Origin: JBEKLJ01 sp050010255 | Lineage (GTDB): Bacteria > Acidobacteriota > Terriglobia > Bryobacterales > Bryobacteraceae | Assembly: GCA_050010255.1 (NCBI GenBank) | Contig: JBEKLJ010000192.1 | Location: 1-6,899, forward strand | DNA: 6,899 nt | Direction: 5' to 3' | Shown here: in pieces, positions 1 to 6,899 of the stretch | Numbering within the stretch: the stretch's first letter is position 1 | Layout: each line of letters starts with the position of its first letter | Made by a program: the position numbers and the translations under genes | Notes under the pieces: generated by a model | What the model saw: only the letters and a program-made list of their open reading frames with translations | Told to the model about the DNA's origin: nothing | Databases searched by the model: none

Positions 1-3378
<3,378 letters not shown>

Positions 3379-4377
3379 ATGGACCTCACCACGAAATATC
3401 TCGGACTCACGCTGAAGAACCCCGTCCTGGCTTCGGCCTCTCCGCTCTCGGAGAACATGGAGAACATCCGGAAGCTCGAGCAGGCCGGCGCGGCGGCGGT
3501 GGTGATGCACTCGCTGTTCGAGGAGCAGATCGAGCTCGACAGCCAGCAGCTCGAGCACACCCTCAGGGACACCTCCTTCGTCTCGGCCGAGTCGGTGTCC
3601 TACTTCCCCGACATGGGCAGCTACCGCGTCGGCCCGGAGACGTACCTGGCGCACGTCGCCCAGGCGAAAGCGGCGGTCCGGATCCCAATCATTGCCAGCC
3701 TCAACGGCGTCTCCACCGGGGCCTGGATCCGGTACGCCAAGAAGATCCAGGAAGCCGGCGCCGACGCTTTGGAGCTGAACATCTACACCATCCCGACCGA
3801 CCCGGCCGTCACCGCCGAGCAGGTCGAGCAGGGCTACTGCGACCTGGTGCGGGACGTGAAGGCCAGCGTCCGGATCCCGGTGGCCGTCAAGCTCGGGCCG
3901 TACTTCACCGCGATGGTGAACATGGCCCACAAGCTGGATAAGGCCGGCGCGGACGGCCTGGTGCTCTTCAACCGCTTCTACCAGCCCGATTTCGACCTGG
4001 AGGCGTTGGAGATCGTCCCCAGCCTGCAACTGAGCACCTCTTACGAGCTGCTGCTCAGGCTGCACTGGGTGGCGGTCCTCTCGGGCAGGATCCGGCCCGA
4101 TTTGGCCATCACCGGCGGCGTGCACACCGCCTCTGACGTGCTGAAGGCGATGATGGCCGGCGCGCAGGTGGTCATGCTGGCCTCGGCAATCCTCAAGCAG
4201 GGCATCGGCCACGTCACCACGGTGCTCGAAGAGCTGCAGAGCTGGATGAAGGAGCACGAGTACGAGTCCATCCGCCAGATGCAGGGCTCGATGAGCCAGA
4301 AGTCGGTGGCCGACCCGAAGTCGTTCCTCCGCGCCAACTACCTGAAGGTGCTCAGCTCCTACGCCCCAAGGGCGTAG
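3379..4377 (+). CDS. Dihydroorotate dehydrogenase-like FMN TIM-barrel protein linked to nifJ
   Basis: This 332-residue protein of the dihydroorotate/dihydropyrimidine dehydrogenase superfamily has the N-terminal signature TKYLGLTLKNPVLASASPLSEN, the barrel strands IPIIASLNG and ADALELN, the flavin-contacting lysine in VAVKLGP (K171), and the C-terminal FMN-phosphate motif ITGGVHTASDVLKAMMAGAQVVMLASA (GG at 246-247). Length matches the family. In class 1 DHODs the loop after ELN reads about N-x-S-C-P-N, with Cys as catalytic base (Ser in class 2). Here it reads N134-IYTIPTD, so a Thr or hydrophobic residue occupies that position. It is therefore probably not the pyrimidine-pathway PyrD. The abutting junction with nifJ and the shared RBS region imply one transcript. 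Inference: a flavoprotein that exchanges electrons with the ferredoxin oxidoreductase or its ferredoxin. No N-terminal membrane helix or signal peptide is seen. The family call is firm and the substrate unknown. Confidence 0.9.
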   Translation: MDLTTKYLGLTLKNPVLASASPLSENMENIRKLEQAGAAAVVMHSLFEEQIELDSQQLEHTLRDTSFVSAESVSYFPDMGSYRVGPETYLAHVAQAKAAVRIPIIASLNGVSTGAWIRYAKKIQEAGADALELNIYTIPTDPAVTAEQVEQGYCDLVRDVKASVRIPVAVKLGPYFTAMVNMAHKLDKAGADGLVLFNRFYQPDFDLEALEIVPSLQLSTSYELLLRLHWVAVLSGRIRPDLAITGGVHTASDVLKAMMAGAQVVMLASAILKQGIGHVTTVLEELQSWMKEHEYESIRQMQGSMSQKSVADPKSFLRANYLKVLSSYAPRA

Positions 4378-4390
4378 GGCGGTTCTTTGT
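4358..4390 (+). terminator. Hairpin over the DHOD-like stop codon, candidate terminator
   Basis: CCTACGCCC (4358-4366) pairs perfectly with GGGCGTAGG (4370-4378) across a CAA loop. The 9-bp GC-rich stem includes the TAG stop (4375-4377). A T-rich stretch (TTCTTTGT) begins five bases after the stem rather than directly, so it is an imperfect intrinsic terminator. A second stem-loop follows at 4398-4425. Confidence 0.45.
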
Positions 4391-4397
4391 TCGCGTC

Positions 4398-4431
4398 ATG
4401 GGCTGCGGGCCACCTTGCAGCCCATTCCCTT
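4398..4431 (+). terminator. Second stem-loop after the nifJ operon
   Basis: ATGGGCTGC (4398-4406) and GCAGCCCAT (4417-4425) form a perfect 9-bp stem with a 10-base loop, followed by TCCCTT. With the hairpin just upstream it may form a tandem terminator between the operon and the toxin-antitoxin islet. The T run is poor, so it could instead protect the mRNA 3' end. Confidence 0.45.
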
Positions 4432-4503
4432 GTGTTGAGTCAATAGACTGCGTCCACAGCGGCGCTTGGCTCTCATCCCGCCATAACGCAGCACACTGAT
4501 TTC

Positions 4504-4520
4504 GTGTTACACTATCTTCG
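4504..4520 (+). promoter_or_regulatory. Extended -10 promoter and palindrome of first toxin-antitoxin operon
   Basis: TG (4505-4506), one base, then TACACT (4508-4513) forms an extended -10 element (four of six bases match TATAAT). The expected start site about 7 bases later falls on the G of the GTG start codon at 4520. The -10 overlaps an odd palindrome GTGT-T-ACAC (4504-4512). A direct repeat TTCGTGTT occurs at 4501-4508 and 4518-4525, spaced 17 bases. Either could be the operator for the ribbon-helix-helix antitoxin. No good -35 is visible, as is common for extended -10 promoters. Confidence 0.45.
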
Positions 4521-4753
4521 TGTTGAGGAATGTCACGATCACGGTGAGCGAAGAGGTCGCGCGCTGGGCCCGTAAGAAAGCGGCTGAGGAGAATACGTCG
4601 GTATCGAAGCTGGTTGGCCGGATGTTGGAGGACCAGATGCGACTCAGCGATGAATACTGGCGCGCCTACGAGCGCTGGAAGAAGATTGGCAGCATTCCCG
4701 GGATGGACGCGGCCGGCCGGCTCAGCCGGGAAGAGGCTCATGCGCGCCGCTGA
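4520..4753 (+). CDS. Ribbon-helix-helix antitoxin of first TA module
   Basis: This 77-residue protein has a CopG/Arc-type ribbon-helix-helix fold: a DNA-contacting strand (NVTITVSEE, residues 4-12), helix 1 (VARWARKKAAEE, 13-24), the turn NTSVS (25-29) and helix 2 (KLVGRMLEDQ, 30-39). The charged C-terminal half (RLSDEYWRAYERWKKIG..., about 41-77) is the expected toxin-binding region. The GTG start at 4520 is chosen because the family begins one or two residues before NVTIT; the TTG at 4523 is an alternative. No Shine-Dalgarno sequence precedes it, and the predicted transcription start coincides with the GTG, so it may be translated from a leaderless mRNA. The last 14 bases overlap the toxin gene, the usual TA arrangement. 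Inferred roles are toxin neutraliser and operon repressor. The N-terminal motif is typical of VapB-like antitoxins partnering PIN toxins. Confidence 0.85.
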   Translation: MLRNVTITVSEEVARWARKKAAEENTSVSKLVGRMLEDQMRLSDEYWRAYERWKKIGSIPGMDAAGRLSREEAHARR

Positions 4754-5204
4754 GCGGTTCTTCATTGACACCAACGTCCTGCTCTACTCGGTGGATCCGG
4801 CAGACGCCGCCAAGCAGAGGGCTGCTCGCCAGTGGTTGAAGGTTCTCTGGGAAAATGGAGCCGGCTGCCTCAGTTGGCAGGTGCTAAACGAGTTCTACGT
4901 CAACGCGGTCCGAAAGGTGAAGACGCCCAGCCCCAAGGCCCGGCGCCTGGTCGAAGCCCTGACGTTGTGGCAGCCGGTCGAAACCAGCCTGGGTCTCATC
5001 GAGAGAGGCTGGTACTGGATGGACGAGGCTCAGCTCTCCTACTGGGACAGCCTCATCGTCGCCGCCTCCGAGCGGGCCGGATGCGTCTGGCTGCTCAGCG
5101 AAGACTTCCAGGCGGGGCGCAAGCTGGGCGATGTTACCGTGGTCAATCCCTTCCGCTCGCACCCTGCCAGCTTCCACTGGGAAACCTTGCGCCCACTCCA
5201 ATAG
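4740..5204 (+). CDS. PIN-domain ribonuclease toxin of first TA module
   Basis: This 154-residue PIN-domain protein is inferred to be a Mg2+-dependent endoribonuclease that cleaves RNA when freed from its antitoxin. The acidic active-site set is visible: D10 in FFIDTNVLLYS, E51 in WQVLNEFY, D103 in YWDSLIVAAS and D122 in LLSEDFQ, followed by the typical strand VTVVNPF (132-138). ATG at 4740 is chosen because it puts FIDTNVL eight residues from the N-terminus and overlaps the antitoxin stop by 14 bases. A purine-rich GGGAAGAGG at 4728-4736 can serve as RBS. The open frame extends further upstream, but only as antitoxin sequence in another frame. The C-terminus (FRSHPASFHWETLRPLQ) is slightly longer than the domain. 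The target RNA cannot be read from sequence. This type differs from the VapC on the opposite strand. Confidence 0.88.
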   Translation: MRAAERFFIDTNVLLYSVDPADAAKQRAARQWLKVLWENGAGCLSWQVLNEFYVNAVRKVKTPSPKARRLVEALTLWQPVETSLGLIERGWYWMDEAQLSYWDSLIVAASERAGCVWLLSEDFQAGRKLGDVTVVNPFRSHPASFHWETLRPLQ

Positions 5205-5206
5205 CC

Positions 5207-5223
5207 GCCCGGGGCCACCGGGC
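5207..5223. terminator. Small inverted repeat between convergent toxin genes
   Basis: GCCCGG (5207-5212) and CCGGGC (5218-5223) form a 6-bp stem with a 5-base loop in the 26-bp gap between the two toxin stop codons (5204 and 5231). It is placed where a bidirectional terminator would serve both operons. There is no T tract on either side, so termination is only a possibility. Confidence 0.3.
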
Positions 5224-5230
5224 CACAGCG

Positions 5231-5617
5231 CTACGTCGTGGGCCGCAGCCGCAACTCCGGCATGGGGTAGTGGCGGACGTTCCGCGTGACAAGCGTGAGG
5301 TTGTATTCCAGAGCGACGGCGGCGATCATGGCGTCGGTTGTACTCAGGGCCACGCCTTTCCTCGCCCAGTCGCGCTTCAGCAGGCCTGCGCGGCAAGCGG
5401 CCGTTCGCGTGATGGGGTAGTACTCGAGCGAACCCAGAAACCGGGATACACGGCGTTCCTCTGCATGCCGCACGCCGGCCAACACCTCGGCGAGATTCAC
5501 CGCGCAACAGGCCAGCGAATGCCCTTCGAGCAGCAGGCGGCGGAACAGGTCGGCCGCGCCGCGCTTGCCGCTGAGCGCGTCGATGATGACGTCGGTGTCG
5601 AGCAGATAGGAGGGCAT
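5231..5617 (-). CDS. vapC: VapC-like PIN-domain ribonuclease toxin
   Basis: This 128-residue single-domain PIN protein is close to the usual VapC length. It opens with MPSYLLDTDVIIDALSG, giving active-site D7 (with D9 beside it). E44 lies in CCAVNLAEVLAGV and D95 in LSTTDAMIAAVALEYN. The domain closes with LVTRNVRHYP (N113, H116), where the fourth acidic position is not Asp, a common variant in this branch. Expected role: metal-dependent RNase inhibiting growth when its antitoxin is lost. The ATG at 5617 lies four bases after the antitoxin stop, so the genes are one operon with probable translational coupling; no separate promoter is seen. It is oriented tail-to-tail with the other PIN toxin, to which it shows little resemblance beyond the shared fold. 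Confidence 0.92.
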   Translation of the reverse strand: MPSYLLDTDVIIDALSGKRGAADLFRRLLLEGHSLACCAVNLAEVLAGVRHAEERRVSRFLGSLEYYPITRTAACRAGLLKRDWARKGVALSTTDAMIAAVALEYNLTLVTRNVRHYPMPELRLRPTT

Positions 5618-5621
5618 GCGC

Positions 5622-5888
5622 TCAGCGACGCGTCACGCGCCGGAACCGCTCTTCGGATTCCTGGCGCAGCTTCTCGACCCACTTCGACGCGCCCTCTTTC
5701 AGCTCGGGATGATCCTCGTTCTTCCAGCAGCCGACAGCTCCGTCGAGCGCGCGCAACTGCCGCAGGCGCGAGACCTCCCTGGCTGCGGTCTCCGCGATGA
5801 AGCGGCTGCGGCCGCGGTTGCCGACCAACTCGTCAATGGCTGCAATCAGCTCGGCGGGTATCACCACGTGCGTGCGGCGAGTCTTCAT
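5622..5888 (-). CDS. vapB: VapB-like antitoxin
   Basis: This 88-residue antitoxin precedes the VapC-like toxin by four bases. The N-terminus (MKTRRTHVVIPAELIAAIDELVGNRGRSRFIAETAARE) is a ribbon-helix-helix DNA-binding domain: strand THVVIP (residues 6-11), helix 1 AELIAAIDELVG, a basic turn NRGRS and helix 2 RFIAETAAREVSRL. The C-terminal part (GCWKNEDHPELKEGASKWVEKLRQESEE) is the amphipathic, charged tail that would wrap the toxin. The ATG at 5888 is the only sensible start. Only a weak AGG lies upstream, and the predicted transcription start is about six bases before the ATG. A perfect 9-bp inverted repeat spans the promoter and start codon, consistent with autorepression by the VapBC complex. 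The antitoxin family is well supported; the autorepression is inferred. Confidence 0.88.
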   Translation of the reverse strand: MKTRRTHVVIPAELIAAIDELVGNRGRSRFIAETAAREVSRLRQLRALDGAVGCWKNEDHPELKEGASKWVEKLRQESEERFRRVTRR

Positions 5889-5923
5889 AGGCCCACACCT
5901 ATGTTAACACTTAAGTGGGCCTA
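5888..5923 (-). promoter_or_regulatory. vapBC promoter inside a 9-bp inverted-repeat operator
   Basis: On the + strand, TAGGCCCAC (5888-5896) and GTGGGCCTA (5915-5923) are perfect inverted repeats with an 18-bp spacer, centres 27 bp apart. The spacer carries, on the - strand, TG-T-TAACAT, an extended -10 (hexamer 5906-5901), predicting transcription from about 5894. A 10-bp palindrome CACTTAAGTG (5908-5917) overlaps the distal arm. The proximal arm ends on the first base of the vapB ATG. This is the expected geometry for an autoregulatory operator of a VapBC complex. Confidence 0.55.
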
Positions 5924-6026
5924 CAAGGTCATACAAAGGCGCTCATGTCACGGCTTCCTGTCCCCAAGGATCGGAATTGGGCCCCCGCCCGCGCCTGCCT
6001 CAGCCCTCTGATCCGCACGCCCCGGG

Positions 6027-6045
6027 CTGCCGCACGGTTTGCGGC
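6027..6045. repeat. Direct repeat copy 1 (19 bp), hairpin-forming
   Basis: CTGCCGCACGGTTTGCGGC is identical to 6166-6184, with the copies 139 bp apart. This copy folds as TGCCGCA (6028-6034) / TGCGGCA (6040-6046), a 7-bp stem with a five-base loop. A GGG precedes both copies, with one extra base before the second. Confidence 0.8.
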
Positions 6046-6060
6046 ACGCCGCTTGCTTTC

Positions 6061-6136
6061 GCGCGCGGCTCAGCCAGTGGCGTACTGCCGCTCGCGGAGC
6101 CGCGACTGTCAAGGAGCGGCTGGCTGACACGCGCGG
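6061..6136. repeat. Imperfect long inverted repeat, REP/MITE-like
   Basis: Bases 6061-6077 and the reverse complement of 6120-6136 match at 14 of 17 positions, including eight in a row (CAGCCAG plus a neighbouring T). Nested inside are GCCGCTC (6087-6093) / GAGCGGC (6114-6120) and the short CGCGG-AG-CCGCG (6093-6104). The DNA could form a branched stem structure. It resembles extragenic GC-rich repeats of acidobacterial genomes; without a genome search this is inference. No transposase is nearby. Confidence 0.5.
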
Positions 6137-6165
6137 CAGGCCTCTGCGCGCCAGCGCACATGGGA

Positions 6166-6184
6166 CTGCCGCACGGTTTGCGGC
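6166..6184. repeat. Direct repeat copy 2 (19 bp), just 3' of Gfo/Idh/MocA gene
   Basis: This identical second copy of the 19-bp repeat folds as a 6-bp stem (GCCGCA / TGCGGC, loop of five). Read on the - strand, the hairpin begins three bases after the stop codon of the oxidoreductase gene. It could stabilise or end that transcript, although no T tract follows. Confidence 0.75.
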
Positions 6185-6187
6185 CCA

Positions 6188-6898
6188 CTACACGAACCGG
6201 TACTTCCGCGCCTGCTCCTCCCAGATGACCTTCTTGCCGGCTCTGAAAGAGAGCGTCGCCATGTGCCCGCTGATGGCCGCCTGCTGGCCGACGATCGGCG
6301 GAGCGATCAGCTGCGCGTGCCCCTCAATGGCCTCGATGAAGTTCTTCACGTGGTTCTGCACGGCGCTCGAATCGTTGGCCGGCAGGGCGATGTTGATCTC
6401 CTTGCGCGAGGCCACGCGGGCCGGCGGCTTGCCCCCGAACTTCTCCGGGTAGTAATTCAGAAACTGCCGGTTGAGCACCTCGATGGTGCCGTCGTTCCCG
6501 CAAAACTGCTCGCCGTAACCGAAGTGGTCGTTGCCGAAGTAGCAACTGTAGTTGATGTGAAACTTCGACTCCGGGTACTCGTAAAGGGCGCTGAAGGTGT
6601 CGGGCACCTCGCGGTCGTCATCGGGGGCGGTCCAGCGGTAGATTCCGCCGGAGGCCATGCAGGAGTAAGGCACGGTCCGTCCGCAAACGAAGTTGGTGAT
6701 GTCGGTCTGGTGGACCAGCAGGTCCGTGGAGATGCCGCCCGAGTAGTCCCAGTAGAGCCGCCACTGCCGGTAGCGGCGCGCGTCGAAAGGCCGCCTGGGC
6801 GCCGGGCCGAGGAACCTGTCCCAGTCCGCGGTCTGGGCGCTCAGGTCCGGCGGGATGGCGTAGCGCCAGGCGGGTTCGCTCTCGAGCGAGTTGCGATA
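6188..6898 (-). CDS. Gfo/Idh/MocA-family oxidoreductase, C-terminal part (5' partial)
   Basis: The visible 236 residues are the C-terminal alpha/beta domain of an NAD(P)-dependent sugar or inositol dehydrogenase-like protein. The frame is open to the right edge, so the N-terminal Rossmann domain and the Lys of the EKP motif lie outside. The segment starts YRNSLESEPAWRYAIPPDLS, continues WDRFLGPAPRRPFDARRYRQW, and holds the family's D-x-x-x-H catalytic or substrate motif at D59/H63 in YSGGISTDLLVHQTDI. Later come VPDTFSALYEYPESKFHINYSCYFG, a beta-sheet segment ending FCGNDGTIEV, and NHVKNFIEAIEGHAQLIAPPIVGQQAAISGHMATLSFRAGKKVIW near the end, the usual closing helices. The final residues are RKYRFV. 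The in-frame ATG at 6673 lies mid-domain and is not the start. The exact substrate is unknown. Members of this style are highly multiplied in Acidobacteriota and Planctomycetes and are often exported, which cannot be checked here. Confidence 0.9.
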   Translation of the reverse strand, partial: YRNSLESEPAWRYAIPPDLSAQTADWDRFLGPAPRRPFDARRYRQWRLYWDYSGGISTDLLVHQTDITNFVCGRTVPYSCMASGGIYRWTAPDDDREVPDTFSALYEYPESKFHINYSCYFGNDHFGYGEQFCGNDGTIEVLNRQFLNYYPEKFGGKPPARVASRKEINIALPANDSSAVQNHVKNFIEAIEGHAQLIAPPIVGQQAAISGHMATLSFRAGKKVIWEEQARKYRFV

Positions 6899-6899
6899 C

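Larger units (their letters stand above)
5924..6187. other. Non-coding stretch, no gene seen
   Basis: These 264 bases lie between vapB and the Gfo/Idh/MocA gene. Open frames here on both strands are low-complexity Arg/Ala/Gly/Ser-rich readings of GC-rich DNA with no recognisable domain. The right half is a structured repeat (6027-6184). The left part (5924-6026) shows nothing beyond a GC-rich run; no tRNA or clear promoter facing right is visible. Confidence 0.6.

Noticed and set aside
4435..4443. Palindrome TTGA-G-TCAA as an operator
   Set aside because: It is too short and too far (about 70 bases) from the predicted promoter to stand on its own; chance is likely.
4352..4774. 140-codon - strand frame across the intergenic region and antitoxin
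   Set aside because: It is antisense to the well-supported ribbon-helix-helix antitoxin and to the terminator hairpins, and shows no domain.
6027..6184. CRISPR-like array
   Set aside because: There are only two repeat copies, spaced by 120 bases that themselves form inverted repeats, and there are no cas genes.
5616..6228. Several small + and - strand frames between vapB and the repeat block
   Set aside because: They read through vapB in antisense or through the GC-rich repeat, with Arg/Ala/Ser/Gly-rich translations typical of repeat DNA.
6188..6673. A 161-residue gene starting at the ATG at 6673
   Set aside because: The same frame continues without a stop to the right edge and the upstream translation is conserved Gfo/Idh/MocA sequence including the D-x-x-x-H motif.

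Overview
The window looks like a piece of a high-GC bacterial chromosome. The mix of gene types (a NifJ-type pyruvate:ferredoxin oxidoreductase paired with a dihydroorotate-dehydrogenase-like protein, PIN-toxin modules, a Gfo/Idh/MocA oxidoreductase of the 'RNSLESEPAWRYAIPPDLS' style, and GC-rich extragenic repeats) fits Acidobacteriota of the Bryobacterales/Solibacter type best. Planctomycetes-like genomes are a second option. The taxonomic guess is inference from protein style, not a search result.

Positions 1-4377 (+ strand) hold a two-gene metabolic operon. The first gene is nearly all of a single-chain pyruvate:ferredoxin (flavodoxin) oxidoreductase, missing about 79 N-terminal residues at the left edge. 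Its stop codon directly abuts the ATG of a DHOD-like FMN TIM-barrel protein. That protein keeps the flavin-site lysine and phosphate-site glycines, but has Thr in place of the catalytic Cys/Ser of true dihydroorotate dehydrogenases. It is therefore more likely a redox partner or accessory of the oxidoreductase than a pyrimidine enzyme. One or two hairpins close the operon (4358-4425).

Positions 4500-5923 form an accessory islet of two complete toxin-antitoxin modules facing each other. A ribbon-helix-helix antitoxin plus PIN RNase lies on the + strand (4520-5204). A VapB-like antitoxin plus VapC PIN RNase lies on the - strand (5888-5231). Their stop codons are only 26 bp apart. Both promoters look like extended -10 promoters embedded in palindromes sharing a GTGTTA(A)CA core. 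The first may produce a leaderless mRNA starting at its GTG codon. The second has a perfect 9-bp inverted repeat around the -10, a likely autoregulatory operator.

Positions 5924-6187 contain no convincing gene. They hold a structured GC-rich repeat element: two 19-bp direct repeats, each a hairpin, flanking a larger imperfect inverted repeat. Positions 6188-6898 (- strand) are the C-terminal 236 residues of a Gfo/Idh/MocA-family oxidoreductase that runs off the right edge.

Nothing here is clearly a new large system. The items most worth a second look are the altered DHOD-like partner of NifJ, the paired TA islet with its palindromic promoters, and the repeat element.
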